A program made the translations under genes and the position numbers. The notes beneath the pieces are model-generated. The model had not been told where the DNA came from, did not search any database, and worked only from the letters and a program-made list of their open reading frames with translations. A stretch of 64,000 nucleotides of DNA. Source: Bordetella parapertussis (lineage in GTDB: Bacteria; Pseudomonadota; Gammaproteobacteria; Burkholderiales; Burkholderiaceae_C). Position 1 is the stretch's first letter; each line of letters starts with the position of its first letter. Positions 8,522 to 18,835 of the stretch are shown here, piece by piece. The stretch lies in NCBI GenBank assembly GCA_945878065.1, contig CAMDXA010000002.1, positions 1-64,000 on the forward strand, in the 5' to 3' direction.

Positions 8522-9684
8522 GCTTCGCGTCCCAAAATATGCACCGTGCAAGCCACGCCAGTGCCCCCCAAGTTATGCGTCATGCCTAGGGTTGCCCCTG
8601 CCACTTGATTGGCATGTTCACCACGCAACTGCAGCACGACTTCCACAATTTGCCCCACGCCGGTGGCTCCGACGGGATGGCCCTTGGCCAACAAACCACC
8701 GCTGGGATTGATGACGATATCGCCCTGCATACCGGTACGCCCTTGGGACGCCCAGCGACCGCCCTCGCCTCTGGGCACCAAACCCAGGTCTTCGCTGTCG
8801 ATGATTTCAGCAATAGAAAAACAATCGTGGAGTTCAACAAGATCGATATCTGCGGCTTGCACACCCGATTGCTTGTAAGCCTGTTGAGCTGCATGCACCG
8901 TTGCCTCAAACGAGCATAAATCCGGATGCTGCGCAATGCGTGCTGAACCACTGGTTTGCACACTGGCCATCACCCGAATGAGCGGATGCCGTTGCGGGCT
9001 TTGCAACAGTTCCTTGGCACATACCACCACGGCAGCGGCACCGTCGCTGGGTGGACAGCAGTCAAACAATTGCAAAGGGTCGGCAATCATGGCGGATGCG
9101 CACACTTGCGCCAAAGACAAATCAGCCCCCATTTGGGCCAGTGGATTTTTCAAGCCATTCGCTTTGTTTTTGATGACGACTGCCGCAATATCTTCGCGCG
9201 TGGTGCCGTATTGCTGTGCATGTGCTCGCCAAGCCAAGCCGAACAAACCGGGGAAGGTCAAGCCACTCATGCCGTCGTATTCGTTGTCCATGGCACAGTT
9301 AAGCGCCGTCGTCATTTCAGTGGTGCTTGCATGGGTCATCGTCTCCACACCTACAACCAGCACGGCATCGCACAAACCTGTGGCGACCATCAAGCATGCG
9401 TGACGCATGGCAATACCACCCGACGCGCAAGCGCCTTCTACCTTGGTGCAGGGAATGCCCGTCAAACCCAATTGCTCGGCCACCAAGCCCGCCAGCACTT
9501 CTTTGCCATTCAATGGGCCGCTGATGAAATTGCCCAAATACACCGCACCGATGCGGGCACGGTCAATGCCCGACTGCACCAATGCCTGCGCACCTGCGTC
9601 TACCGCCAAGGCTTCAATGGAGGTTTGCGCATGTTTTCCAAAACGCGTCGAGCCCGTGCCTGCCACATACACCTGACGCATCAT
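8518..9684 (-). CDS. Thiolase family protein (SCP-x / acetyl-CoA acetyltransferase-like)
   Basis: The 388-residue enzyme would cleave or form a 3-ketoacyl-CoA. The nucleophilic cysteine is C86 in KVEGACASGGIA, with histidines in ELHDCFSIAE and AKGHPVGATG. This motif style is typical of SCP-x/lipid-transfer type thiolases, which work with a DUF35 partner such as the one encoded next. The start at 9684 overlaps the stop of the acyl-CoA synthetase as ATGA; a frame reaching 9810 lies inside that gene. It probably acts after the hydratase of the same run, but a dehydrogenase for the step between them is not present here. Confidence 0.88.
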   Translation of the reverse strand: MMRQVYVAGTGSTRFGKHAQTSIEALAVDAGAQALVQSGIDRARIGAVYLGNFISGPLNGKEVLAGLVAEQLGLTGIPCTKVEGACASGGIAMRHACLMVATGLCDAVLVVGVETMTHASTTEMTTALNCAMDNEYDGMSGLTFPGLFGLAWRAHAQQYGTTREDIAAVVIKNKANGLKNPLAQMGADLSLAQVCASAMIADPLQLFDCCPPSDGAAAVVVCAKELLQSPQRHPLIRVMASVQTSGSARIAQHPDLCSFEATVHAAQQAYKQSGVQAADIDLVELHDCFSIAEIIDSEDLGLVPRGEGGRWASQGRTGMQGDIVINPSGGLLAKGHPVGATGVGQIVEVVLQLRGEHANQVAGATLGMTHNLGGTGVACTVHILGREA

Positions 9685-11207
9685 GCGCCTCCTTGTTTGA
9701 GTTGCTGTCGCAAAGCAGTTTTCAAAATCTTGCCGTAATTGTTCTTGGGCAAGTCCTCGACAAACAGGTAATCGCGAGGACGCTTGAACCGTGCCAAGTT
9801 GTCCAGGCATAACGCATCAAGCGCATGTGCATCTACCGATGCGCCAGGTTTGCACACCACGAATGCTACCGGTTCTTCACCCAAATCTGCGCTGGCCGCG
9901 CCAATCACAGACACCTCTGCAATGGCCGGATGGCGCAACAACACTTCTTCTATTTCACGCGGGTAAATATTGCTGCCGCCACGAATGATCAAGTCCTTGG
10001 ATCGATCGCGCAGCGTGAGGTAACCCAGTTCATCCATGGAGCCGATATCGCCAGTCCATAACCACTCATCCCGGATGGCCGCAGCTGTGGCGCTTGGGTT
10101 GTTCCAATACCCCAGCATGCGGGTGTCGCTGCGGGTAACGACTTCACCAGGCTCACCCAATGGCATGTCGCGCCCGGCTTCGTCCACCACCCGCACTTCA
10201 ACACCGGTACGCGGCGTTCCACAGGAAGCCAAACGCGCCAAATGCGCTGCATCTTGCGCACCCTCATGGTCTTGCTGCGACAAGCTGGTGATGGTCATCG
10301 GGCTTTCTCCTTGCCCATAAATTTGCACCATGCGCGGCCCGAACAATTCCAACGATTGCAGCAGATCCGACACATACATCGGCCCGCCGCCATAGGTGAT
10401 GGTGTGTAAATTGCCCGCCGCGTTGGCCATGCCTGCGCTGGACCGCAACATGCGGGTCAGCATGGTCGGTGCCGCAAAAAATGTGACACGGGGGTAGCGT
10501 TGCAATGCCTCGAACACCACTTCCGCAGAGAATGCTTTTTCAATCACTTGATGCCCGCCATTGAACAAATGCGGCAGGCTGTACAAACCGGAGCCATGGG
10601 ACAAAGGGGCGACATGCAAATGGGTGTCGCCCGCTTGTACGCAATCGATATCCGCACCGTACTGCAAACACATTTGCAGTAAATTTCGGTGCGACAACAT
10701 CGCACCTTTGGGAACACCTGTGGTGCCGCTGGTGTAAAAAATCCAAGCGATGTCATTCGGGTTCATCTCGGTGATGCTCAGACTCTCATAGTTGAATAAA
10801 TCTAAATAGGCACCGTCATCGACTGAAATCAATGCAGGGGCTGACGGCACGTCTGACACTGCGTTTTGCAATCCATTGAACAACGCAGAACTGCAGAACA
10901 AGGCCGAGGCTTGACAGTCCTGCGCAATCTGACGCACTTCCTTGGGATGCAATTTGGCGTTGACCGGTACCGGGCACAGCCCGGCGATCCAGCAAGCAAA
11001 CAAAGTTTCAAAAAATGCTGCGCGGTTTTCCATGCAAATCATGACCCGCTGACCACGCTGTAAAGAAAGTTTACGTTTGAGCGCGGCAGCCAACGCTTGG
11101 CTGCGCTGCGCAAGATGACCGTAGGTCATGGATTGGCCACCGTCACTGAGCGCGGTCAGTCGAGGGTGTCTGCGGGCACGATGCAGAAATGCCTGAACAA
11201 TATTCAT
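9681..11207 (-). CDS. AMP-dependent acyl-CoA synthetase/ligase
   Basis: The 508-residue member of the ANL superfamily would activate a carboxylic acid to its CoA thioester with ATP. The phosphate-binding motif YTSGTTGVPKGA lies at about residues 158-169, followed by the YGQGESPM substrate loop. The hinge and C-terminal domain are TGDIGSMDELGYLTLRDRSKD and PREIEEVLLRHPAI, and the catalytic lysine is near the end (NNYGKILKTALR). It overlaps the thiolase start by four bases. The gap of 59 bases before the upstream amidase is free of obvious signals. The substrate may be the acid released by one of the two amidases encoded upstream in the same direction. Confidence 0.9.
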   Translation of the reverse strand: MNIVQAFLHRARRHPRLTALSDGGQSMTYGHLAQRSQALAAALKRKLSLQRGQRVMICMENRAAFFETLFACWIAGLCPVPVNAKLHPKEVRQIAQDCQASALFCSSALFNGLQNAVSDVPSAPALISVDDGAYLDLFNYESLSITEMNPNDIAWIFYTSGTTGVPKGAMLSHRNLLQMCLQYGADIDCVQAGDTHLHVAPLSHGSGLYSLPHLFNGGHQVIEKAFSAEVVFEALQRYPRVTFFAAPTMLTRMLRSSAGMANAAGNLHTITYGGGPMYVSDLLQSLELFGPRMVQIYGQGESPMTITSLSQQDHEGAQDAAHLARLASCGTPRTGVEVRVVDEAGRDMPLGEPGEVVTRSDTRMLGYWNNPSATAAAIRDEWLWTGDIGSMDELGYLTLRDRSKDLIIRGGSNIYPREIEEVLLRHPAIAEVSVIGAASADLGEEPVAFVVCKPGASVDAHALDALCLDNLARFKRPRDYLFVEDLPKNNYGKILKTALRQQLKQGGA

Positions 11208-11266
11208 GGTGGACCGATGGATAGCGTCTTAAACATGGCGTTGCTGGCAGGCCTGTTCAATGCGCA

Positions 11267-12667
11267 TCACAGTCTAGGCGGTACCTGACTGTGCCAGTCT
11301 GTCACCCGTTGAAATGCGCTGCCTGCGCGGATGAGTGTGGCCTCATCTAAATGCGCAGACACAAGCTGTATGGCGACCGGTGTGTTTTTCACAGTGAAGC
11401 CCGCAGGCAAGGTGATGGTGGGGCTGCCGCTCATGTCAAACGGCGCGGTGAATTTGATGAGACGCGCCAACTCGGAAGGCACGGTTCCGATGACTGACAT
11501 CTCTTGGGTGGTCGGTGAAGCCATGGGTTGCGCCGGTATCAACAGCAGATCGCAGTTCTGGAAAAACCCGCGCACCGCGCCGGTGAAAGCGCGTCTGCGC
11601 AACCAGATTTTTTGCATCTCTACCGCAGAAATAGAACGCCCGAATTCAATCAATCCACCCAAACCTGGCCCGTACAAATGCTTGTTTTTCGGATGCCAAG
11701 CTTCATGCGCCACCGCTGTTTCTGCGGCACATGCGGTGCCCCAATCGGCCACGGCATCTGACACGTCGGGAAAGCGCACGTGTCGCATATCGGCGCCCAG
11801 CGATTGCAATACATCGAAAGCGGATTGCACCGCTTTTTGCATGTCCGCATCCAAACCGGCGCAGTACTCGGGGTCGAAACCAATGCGCAAACCGCTTAAC
11901 TGGGTGATATCACCACACACGTAATCCGGCACAGGCGCGTGCAGTGCCACGCTGTCGTCTGGGTCTGCACCTGCAATCAAACCGAGCATGTGGCCGCAGT
12001 CCATGGCGGTGCGTGCCATCGGGCCGATATGGTCCAGCGAGGCAGCCAACTCGAACGCACCATGCACAGGCACACGCGCCCAGGTGGGTTTGAGGCCGGT
12101 CACACCATTTGCAGCGGATGGAAAACGGATGGAGCCGCCGGTGTCTGTGCCGATGGCCGCAAAACACAATCCCGCCGCGACAGCCACACCAGTGCCGCTC
12201 GAGGATGCACCTGACCAATGGTCGTCATGCCAAGGGTTGATGGGGGGCGGCACATCCGGATGGTGGTCCGCAAAGGCTGCTTCGGTCATGGTGAGTTTTC
12301 CGAGCAACACCGTACCCGCTTCGCGCAAGCGCTTTACTACCGTGCCGTCGTAGGCGGGTTTGAAGTCGCGCATCATCGGCATACCGGCAGCGGTGACGAT
12401 GTCTTTGGTGTAGCACAGGTCTTTCAAAGCAACCGGCACACCATGCAATGGGCTGAGTATTTGGCGACGCATGATCATGGCGTCCGCGTCACGCGCCTGC
12501 TTTAAAGCGATGTCATGCGAGACGGTGGCATAAGACAACAAGCGCTTGTCGACGCGCTCGATGCGGTTGAGCATCATTTGCGTGAGTTCCACAGACGACA
12601 GTTTTTTGCTGTGCAGCAGTCCTGCCAGTGTGTATGCGTCCAGAAAAGCCAGTTGGTCGTCAGTCAC
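11267..12667 (-). CDS. Amidase (amidase signature family)
   Basis: The 466-residue amidohydrolase has the Ser-cisSer-Lys centre of the family. The lysine is in GVPVALKDLCYT (about residue 93), the glycine/serine stretch is SGASSSGTGVAVAAG, and the nucleophile region is IGTDTGGSIRFPSAANG. It would hydrolyse a carboxamide to acid and ammonia; substrates in this family range from small amides to aryl amides. The start is a GTG at 12667, supported by an AGAAGG ribosome site. It lies 23 bases after the stop of an acyl-CoA synthetase and is not similar enough in its N-terminus to be a copy of the fused amidase upstream, so the cluster has two different amidases. Confidence 0.9.
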   Translation of the reverse strand: MTDDQLAFLDAYTLAGLLHSKKLSSVELTQMMLNRIERVDKRLLSYATVSHDIALKQARDADAMIMRRQILSPLHGVPVALKDLCYTKDIVTAAGMPMMRDFKPAYDGTVVKRLREAGTVLLGKLTMTEAAFADHHPDVPPPINPWHDDHWSGASSSGTGVAVAAGLCFAAIGTDTGGSIRFPSAANGVTGLKPTWARVPVHGAFELAASLDHIGPMARTAMDCGHMLGLIAGADPDDSVALHAPVPDYVCGDITQLSGLRIGFDPEYCAGLDADMQKAVQSAFDVLQSLGADMRHVRFPDVSDAVADWGTACAAETAVAHEAWHPKNKHLYGPGLGGLIEFGRSISAVEMQKIWLRRRAFTGAVRGFFQNCDLLLIPAQPMASPTTQEMSVIGTVPSELARLIKFTAPFDMSGSPTITLPAGFTVKNTPVAIQLVSAHLDEATLIRAGSAFQRVTDWHSQVPPRL

Positions 12668-12690
12668 TGTGTGCCTTCTGTGGTGTCTGC

Positions 12691-14478
12691 TCAGGCGGTT
12701 TGCGGTGAACGCAAACCCAGCTCATCCACCATGCTTTGACGCATTTGAAATTTTTGCGGCTTGCCAGTGGCTGTGAGTGGAAATTCGCGCACGATGCGCA
12801 GATAACGCGGTGTTTTGTAATGCGCCATACGCGAGCGGCAAAATTCCATGAACTCTTCTGCTTCAGCGGTTTGACCGGCTTGCAATATCACCCATGCGGC
12901 GATTTCTTCGCCGTATTTCGTATCCGGCACGCCAAAGACTTGCACGTCCAGCACTTTGGGGTGCTGCATCAACTGGTTTTCGATTTCACGGGGAAACACG
13001 TTTTCACCACCACGAATCAACATGTCTTTCACGCGACCCACAATATTGCAATAGCCTTGTGCATCGATGGTGGCCAAGTCGCCGGTGTGCATCCAGCCTG
13101 CCTCATCAATGGCCTCGGCGGTTTGCTGCGCGTCTTCCCAGTAGGAGCGCATCACCAGATAACCGCGCACACACAATTCACCCGGCACGCCCACCGGCAC
13201 CATGCGGCCATGCGCATCAATCACCTTGGCTTGCACATGCGGTTGAATGCGACCGACCGTGGACACTCGCCTTTCCACCGGATCAGATAAATGCGACTGG
13301 AACGACAACGGTGAGGTTTCTGTCATGCCGTAACCGATGGTGATTTGCTTCATGTTGAGCGTGCGCATCACCGCTTGCATGGTTTCGATCGGGCACGGGG
13401 CACCGGCCATGATGCCGGTACGTAACAAGCTGAAATCCATGTTCGCCACACCCGGCTCGGCCAGCATAGACACGAACATGGTGGGCACACCGTGCAAGGC
13501 TGTACAACGTTGTTTCAACACTGCTTTGAGGGTGGCGGCGGCATCAAAGCCTTCACCGGGGAACACCATGGCCGCACCCGCAGCAGTGCAGGTCAACACA
13601 CCTAACACCATGCCGAAGCAATGGTAGAGCGGCACCGGAATGCACATGCGGTCTTCGTGCGTCAGCGCCATGGACTTGGCCGCAAAACGCGCGTTGTTGA
13701 CGGTATTGAAATGCGACAGCGTGGCGCCTTTGGGGTGACCGGTGGTGCCGCTGGTGAATTGGATATTGATCGCGTCGTCCGGGTCGAGCGCGGCTGATAA
13801 ATCTTTCAAGCGGGCATGTTGTGCGGGACCGGCTTGCTGCAAAAAATCTTTGAAACGCATGGCTCGCGCAGGCACTGCCTGCTTTGCAGCTTCATGGGCA
13901 GGCACAGAAAGATCGTCAAGCAAGATGACATGCTTCAAATGCTCTAACTTTAATGAGGTCAAGTCGCCGGCTTGTCCGGGTCTGTCAATCTCAGGCGCGA
14001 GTTGGCGCAATGTGTCCAGGTAATTGTTGCTCTTGTAACCACGCGCCATGACCAGCATGCGGCAGCGCACTTTGTTCAAAGCGTATTCGAGTTCGCTGCT
14101 TTTGTAAGCGGGGTTGATGTTGACCAATACCGCACCGATACGGGCCGTGGCGAACTGGGTCAACAACCATTCCAAACGGTTCGGTGACCAGATGCCAACA
14201 CGGTTGCCGCGGCGTATGCCCATGGCCAGTAAAGCAGCCGCCATATTGTCAGCTTGCTGTTGCAAGTCGTACCAACTCAAACGCTGGTTTTGCGCAACAA
14301 ACACGGCCGCATCCCGCGACCCGTGACGCGCCACCGCGCGGTCCAGCAGTTGCGGGATGGTCATGAAATGCAACGAGGCATCGGTGGGGCCAGCGACAAA
14401 AGACAGCGATCCCGGCGGACTCAGCCTGTGATCCGATCCACCTTTGACCCAATCTGACAGAAATGGATTGTGAGACAC
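12691..14478 (-). CDS. AMP-dependent acyl-CoA synthetase (FadD/AcsM-like)
   Basis: The 595-residue ANL ligase would convert a fatty or aryl acid to its CoA ester. The ATP-binding motif is NIQFTSGTTGHPKGATLSH, the middle motif GYGMTETSPLSF, and the C-terminal hinge TGDLATIDAQGYCNIVGRVK followed by GENVFPREIE. The final catalytic lysine is in LTATGKPQKFQ. This set resembles medium-chain or general acyl-CoA synthetases. It begins with GTG at 14478, 39 bases after the end of the LivF-amidase fusion gene. The position directly after the transporter and amidase suggests that it activates the acid released from the imported amide. That link is inference. Confidence 0.9.
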   Translation of the reverse strand: MSHNPFLSDWVKGGSDHRLSPPGSLSFVAGPTDASLHFMTIPQLLDRAVARHGSRDAAVFVAQNQRLSWYDLQQQADNMAAALLAMGIRRGNRVGIWSPNRLEWLLTQFATARIGAVLVNINPAYKSSELEYALNKVRCRMLVMARGYKSNNYLDTLRQLAPEIDRPGQAGDLTSLKLEHLKHVILLDDLSVPAHEAAKQAVPARAMRFKDFLQQAGPAQHARLKDLSAALDPDDAINIQFTSGTTGHPKGATLSHFNTVNNARFAAKSMALTHEDRMCIPVPLYHCFGMVLGVLTCTAAGAAMVFPGEGFDAAATLKAVLKQRCTALHGVPTMFVSMLAEPGVANMDFSLLRTGIMAGAPCPIETMQAVMRTLNMKQITIGYGMTETSPLSFQSHLSDPVERRVSTVGRIQPHVQAKVIDAHGRMVPVGVPGELCVRGYLVMRSYWEDAQQTAEAIDEAGWMHTGDLATIDAQGYCNIVGRVKDMLIRGGENVFPREIENQLMQHPKVLDVQVFGVPDTKYGEEIAAWVILQAGQTAEAEEFMEFCRSRMAHYKTPRYLRIVREFPLTATGKPQKFQMRQSMVDELGLRSPQTA

Positions 14479-14517
14479 GTTTGCCTGTTACCTGCTGCCT
14501 GAATACTGCGCTGTGGT

Positions 14518-17022
14518 TTAAAAATTGTGCCAGTCACCGGCTTGCTCAAATGCATGGGCTGCGCGGTAAATGGTGGATTCGTCCCAATGCTTGGCGACCA
14601 GTTGCATGCCGATGGGTAAACCATTGGACATGCCGCATGGCACGCTCATCGCAGGGTGACCGGAGACATCCATAGGACAAGTGTTGCCCAGCATTTCAAG
14701 TGCACGTTGGATATAGAGTTTGAGCGAGGCATTCGCTGGGGGCAACGGTGTGGCTTTCATGGGCAGCGTGGGCAACAACAGCAAGTCGTAGCGAGACAAA
14801 GCATCGTCGTAAGCCTTGGCCAACACGCGACTTAAGTTTTGTGCCTTGGCGTAAAAATGGCCACGGTAATTTTTGATGAAGTACTCGCCGGCCATCATCG
14901 AGACTTTCAGCGAAGGTGACAACTCGTCGGCACGTGAGCGCCAAGCGGAATGCGCGTCCAGCAAACTGGTGGTGTACAAACCTTTCCAATTGAAACCCAT
15001 GCCATTGCCGTTCATCATTTGCGCCTGCAAACCTTCGACGGCAATCGCGGTCCAAATGGCTGGGCCGTCCATGTGCATGGGCACAGATACATCTTCCACA
15101 ATCGCGCCCATGGAACGCAAACGGTCAGCGGCCTGACGCACCTTGTGGTCCACATCGGGTTCGCTGTCTGCGCGGTTAAAACCTTCGAGCAACACACCAA
15201 TGCGCAAACCGGAAACACCGCGTCCCAAGGCTGCGGTGTAGCGGTCTACACGCGGGCTGTATTGGCGCGGGTCCAAGCCGTCCGCACCCGCAATCACTTC
15301 GAGCAACAAAGCGTTATCCGCCACATTGGCTGTCATGGGGCCAGCATGGTCGATGGTGGCTTCAATCGGCATGATGCCGGTGTATGGCACCAAGCCATGC
15401 GTGGGCTTCATGCCATAAATGCCACACCATGATGCAGGCATGCGGATTGAGCCGCCTTGGTCACCGCCAATGGCCAAATCGAGTTCACCCGCGCCGACCA
15501 ATGCGGCGGAGCCGGATGACGAACCGCCTGCGGAATAGCCGTAGCGGTAAGGGTTGTGCACCGGGCCTGCGGCATTGGTGTGACTGCCGCCAGACAAGCA
15601 AAAATACTCGCAATGCGCTTTGCCTGCGATGGTGCCACCGGCATCCAAAATGCGCGTGACCAAAGTAGCGTCCACATCGGGCACATAGCCTTCAAGGGAT
15701 GATGCGCCGTTCATCATGGGCACGCCAGCGAGACACACGTTGTCTTTGAGCACCACACGTTTGCCGGACAAAGGGCCGTGGGCAGCGCCACGCACTTCGC
15801 TCTTGACGGCCCAAGCGTTCAGCGGGTTGTCTGCCGCACTCGGTTTGATGCCGGGGGTGCGCGGGTAGCGAACCGGAGGCAAGTTATCCGGCAACTGCGT
15901 GAGCCTGTCATAAGACTGGAAAGTGCCTTCCATGATTTCAAGGTATTCGGCCACTTCACGTGTAGACATGTTCATGTGCAGTGACTCGACGATGGCGTGC
16001 ATCTGATCGACAGTAGGACGTTTGACAGTAGACATGATTCCCCCGAGGCCGGTGGCCTTAGATTCGATGGCGGTTGAATGCGACCGCTTGTTGGTAGAAG
16101 AAGATTTGACCGATGGACGACTGTCCGCACGCCCGTGTTCTGCACTGGCGTGAATACTTGCAGGTGCAGGTGGTGTGTGATGTGATGAATGCGATGCAGC
16201 CGGTTGGTTGTGCGCGCTTGCAGGTTTGGCAGTATGAGAGTGCGGGCTGTGGGTCATGCGCGCAGAACCCATTCCCAACAATTCACTCAAACCACCGCCG
16301 CTCAATTGACTGGCGTGCAATTCTTTGATGATGGTGCCGCGCTCGAATACCACGACGCGGTGCGCAACATCCAGCACCAGATCCAGGTTTTGTTCGACGA
16401 TGATCAAGGCCAAACCGAATTCATCGCGCAGGCGGGCCAAGGTCGCGCCAATCTCTTGCACGATAGAAGGTTGTATGCCTTCGCTGGGTTCATCCAGCAA
16501 CAACAACCAAGGCTTAGGCACCAAGGCCCGCGCCAAGGCCAAAATTTGTTGCTCGCCGCCGGACAAGGAGCCGCCCTTGCGGTCCAGCAACACACGCAGA
16601 CGCGGGAACTGATCGACCACACGCTCGACCGATTGCTCTTCGGTTTCGCCAATGTCTTCGCGCCAGGCCATGCGCAAGTTTTCCAAAGCAGTGAGGCCCG
16701 GCAAAATGCCACGGCCTTGTGGTACGTAGCCTATGCCCATTTGCGAGCGTTGGTGAGCGGCAGAACCCGTGGCTTCTGTGCCGTCGAGTTCAATACGCCC
16801 GCCTGTGGAAGGCATCAAGCCCATGATGACTTTGAGCAGCGTGGTTTTGCCCATGCCGTTGTGGCCGACAATGCCTACCGCCTCGCCTTCGTGGATTTGC
16901 AAATTCACGCCATGCAGAACGGGTACGCGTCCATAACCGGCGCGCAAATCGGCCACTTGAAGAACGACATCAGCGCGTTCAAAACTATCGGCCATAGGAT
17001 TGTGTGAATCAGCCATGCTCAT
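14518..17022 (-). CDS. Fusion: LivF-type ABC ATPase joined in frame to an amidase
   Basis: One uninterrupted frame of 834 residues holds two complete enzymes. Residues about 15-252 are a LivF ATPase: Walker A GHNGMGKT (53-60), signature LSGGEQ (153-158), Walker B LLLLDEPS (173-180). Residues about 255-329 form a low-complexity His/Ser/Ala/Pro-rich linker. Residues 330-834 are an amidase-signature enzyme with lysine K426 (VVLKDNVC), the serine cluster AGGSSSGS (498-505) and nucleophile S525 ([11 protein letters not shown]). M330 (ATG at 16035-16033) looks like the native start of a nitrile-pathway type amidase and is preceded by GGGGGA, so internal initiation might also release free amidase. 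The start overlaps the livG stop as ATGA. LivF proteins are normally about 235-260 residues and unfused. No frameshift or stop lies in the linker. Confidence 0.9.
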   Translation of the reverse strand: MSMADSHNPMADSFERADVVLQVADLRAGYGRVPVLHGVNLQIHEGEAVGIVGHNGMGKTTLLKVIMGLMPSTGGRIELDGTEATGSAAHQRSQMGIGYVPQGRGILPGLTALENLRMAWREDIGETEEQSVERVVDQFPRLRVLLDRKGGSLSGGEQQILALARALVPKPWLLLLDEPSEGIQPSIVQEIGATLARLRDEFGLALIIVEQNLDLVLDVAHRVVVFERGTIIKELHASQLSGGGLSELLGMGSARMTHSPHSHTAKPASAHNQPAASHSSHHTPPAPASIHASAEHGRADSRPSVKSSSTNKRSHSTAIESKATGLGGIMSTVKRPTVDQMHAIVESLHMNMSTREVAEYLEIMEGTFQSYDRLTQLPDNLPPVRYPRTPGIKPSAADNPLNAWAVKSEVRGAAHGPLSGKRVVLKDNVCLAGVPMMNGASSLEGYVPDVDATLVTRILDAGGTIAGKAHCEYFCLSGGSHTNAAGPVHNPYRYGYSAGGSSSGSAALVGAGELDLAIGGDQGGSIRMPASWCGIYGMKPTHGLVPYTGIMPIEATIDHAGPMTANVADNALLLEVIAGADGLDPRQYSPRVDRYTAALGRGVSGLRIGVLLEGFNRADSEPDVDHKVRQAADRLRSMGAIVEDVSVPMHMDGPAIWTAIAVEGLQAQMMNGNGMGFNWKGLYTTSLLDAHSAWRSRADELSPSLKVSMMAGEYFIKNYRGHFYAKAQNLSRVLAKAYDDALSRYDLLLLPTLPMKATPLPPANASLKLYIQRALEMLGNTCPMDVSGHPAMSVPCGMSNGLPIGMQLVAKHWDESTIYRAAHAFEQAGDWHNF

Positions 17023-17744
17023 TTCGCCCGGTTACCTATGTAGACCTCACGCACCTTTGCGTTGTTCATCACCGCATCGGTGGCACCTTCCATCAGCACA
17101 GCGCCTTGGTGCAACACCGTGACAGTGCCGCCCAGCATGCGAACGAAATTCATGTCATGGTCAACCACCACTACCGCGGCTTGTTGGTTGATGCCGTGGA
17201 TCAATTCAACCAATCGATCCGCCTCTGCACCGGTAATGCCAGCAGCAGGTTCGTCCAGCAACACCAATTTGGGCCGCTGACACAGTACCAAACCGATCTC
17301 GACAATTTGACGCTGACCGTGCGCGAGTTCACCCACCATGCGACGCACGTGCGTTTGCAATCCCAGTTCGGCAATGACACGGTCAACCTCGGGCGATGCG
17401 CCTTTTTTGCCGTGGATTCGCCTGGCCGACAACCACAGGTTTTCCCACACGGTCAAACCATTCATGACCGAGGGCACTTGGGTTTTGATACCCACCCCCA
17501 GTTGCACAATTTCATGCGGACGCCAGCCGGTCACGTCATGGCCGCGAATGAACACACGTCCATTGCTGTGGTTGATCTGATGCAAACCTGTCATGCATTT
17601 GAACAAGGTGCTTTTCCCGGCGCCGTTGGGGCCGATCAGGCAACGCAGTTCGCGCTCGCGCAAATTGAAATTCACATTGTTGACGGCCAATACGCCGCCA
17701 AAGCGCATCGACAAGTCTCGGGTTTCAACAATCATTTCACTCAT
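17019..17744 (-). CDS. livG: Branched-chain amino acid/amide-type ABC transporter ATP-binding protein
   Basis: The 241-residue LivG-type ATPase pairs with the LivF domain encoded next to power import. Walker A is [11 protein letters not shown] (about residues 36-46), the signature region is [13 protein letters not shown] (typical LivG variant of LSGGQ), and Walker B is [12 protein letters not shown]. The H-loop histidine is in [10 protein letters not shown]. Length is typical. It overlaps livM upstream and the LivF-amidase gene downstream by ATGA, which makes the five-gene set one translationally coupled operon. Despite the liv-style names, the binding protein of this system is of the amide/urea type. 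Confidence 0.9.
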   Translation of the reverse strand: MSEMIVETRDLSMRFGGVLAVNNVNFNLRERELRCLIGPNGAGKSTLFKCMTGLHQINHSNGRVFIRGHDVTGWRPHEIVQLGVGIKTQVPSVMNGLTVWENLWLSARRIHGKKGASPEVDRVIAELGLQTHVRRMVGELAHGQRQIVEIGLVLCQRPKLVLLDEPAAGITGAEADRLVELIHGINQQAAVVVVDHDMNFVRMLGGTVTVLHQGAVLMEGATDAVMNNAKVREVYIGNRAK

Positions 17745-18835
17745 GATCGGTGCCCTGTTTTGTCTTGCTCGCTTGCGCCGCGTTGCTGTCTGCGTTCACC
17801 GCCGCGACGGCGCATGCTGTTGGAATGGGCGCGGTTCACACTGCGTTGACCATGCTGTTTGCGCCATCCCATCAAGGTCGGCAGCAAGCCCTTGGGCAAT
17901 AACAACACCACCAACACCAAAATTGCGCCAATCACCAAGGAGTTATCGATAAAGGTTTGGCCACCTAGCAAAAGTTTCATGGTGCCCAACAACACAGCGC
18001 CGATGATCGGTCCCATCAAAGTGCCCAAGCCTCCAGCAATCACCCAAATGATGACCTCTACGGATTGGCCCAAACCAAACAGGGCCGGCGTGACAATTTC
18101 TGCCCAACTGGCAAACAAACACCCGGCCATGCCAGCCATGGCAGCTGACAGCGAAAAAATAGCGGTTTTATAGGCGGGCGCGTTGTAACCCAGTAACTCG
18201 ATACGCGCTTCGTTTTCGCGAATGCCCAGCAAGACCCGGCCAAAAGCGCTTGACAACACCCAGCGCGACACCAAATAACACACCACCAAACAACACAAGA
18301 CCACGTAATACAGCGCTGTGCCAAAGATGGGGGTAGACGGGTCCCCCGGAACGTTCAAGATAGGGAAAGCAGGTATGCCGTTGAAGCCGCCCAAGCGTGC
18401 ATTGCCGATGCTGTAAGCGTCTCCAGCGGTGGCACCCATGAATTTGGCCAAGATCAACGAAAACACCAAGGTGATGACGCCCATGTAGACATCGCTGATG
18501 CGTCCGTAAAACATCATGGCGCCGATGAGTGCCGCGACAAATGCAGGCACCACAATGGCGAATATCCAAGCGGCTGTGCTTTCACCCAGGTTCATGGACG
18601 TGATGGCATAGGTGTATGCGCCCAGACCGAAATAAGCCGCATGGCCAAAACTCAAAATGCCTGCATAGCCCCACATCAAACCGAGGGACAACGCAAACAA
18701 TGCCCAAATGCCCAATAGCGTCGGTGTATTGGTATCAAACACCGCCGGCAACAGCAGCAGCAAAATGAAAATGGCGATGATCCAGCCCCAGTGGGTGCGT
18801 CCGGCGCTGGTGAAGTTGGCTGCGTCTCCGATCAT
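17741..18835 (-). CDS. livM: ABC transporter permease (LivM/UrtC type)
   Basis: The 364-residue inner-membrane permease has about nine to ten hydrophobic segments and the family blocks LSFGHAAYFGLGAYTYAI near residue 63 and VIWVIAGGLGTLMGPIIGA near residue 275. The tail after residue 325 (WRKQHGQRSVNRAHSNSM onward) is polar, basic and longer than usual, with an Arg/Gln-rich composition. The tail lies on the cytoplasmic side if the usual topology holds. It forms a heterodimer with LivH. It overlaps livH and livG by four bases on each side. Confidence 0.9.
   Translation of the reverse strand: MIGDAANFTSAGRTHWGWIIAIFILLLLLPAVFDTNTPTLLGIWALFALSLGLMWGYAGILSFGHAAYFGLGAYTYAITSMNLGESTAAWIFAIVVPAFVAALIGAMMFYGRISDVYMGVITLVFSLILAKFMGATAGDAYSIGNARLGGFNGIPAFPILNVPGDPSTPIFGTALYYVVLCCLVVCYLVSRWVLSSAFGRVLLGIRENEARIELLGYNAPAYKTAIFSLSAAMAGMAGCLFASWAEIVTPALFGLGQSVEVIIWVIAGGLGTLMGPIIGAVLLGTMKLLLGGQTFIDNSLVIGAILVLVVLLLPKGLLPTLMGWRKQHGQRSVNRAHSNSMRRRGGERRQQRGASEQDKTGHRS

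Noticed and set aside
14518..17022. Interpretation of the LivF-amidase gene as a simple assembly frameshift
   Set aside because: Both domains and the linker share one frame with no stop, and both are complete with intact catalytic residues. Resequencing would still be the decisive test.
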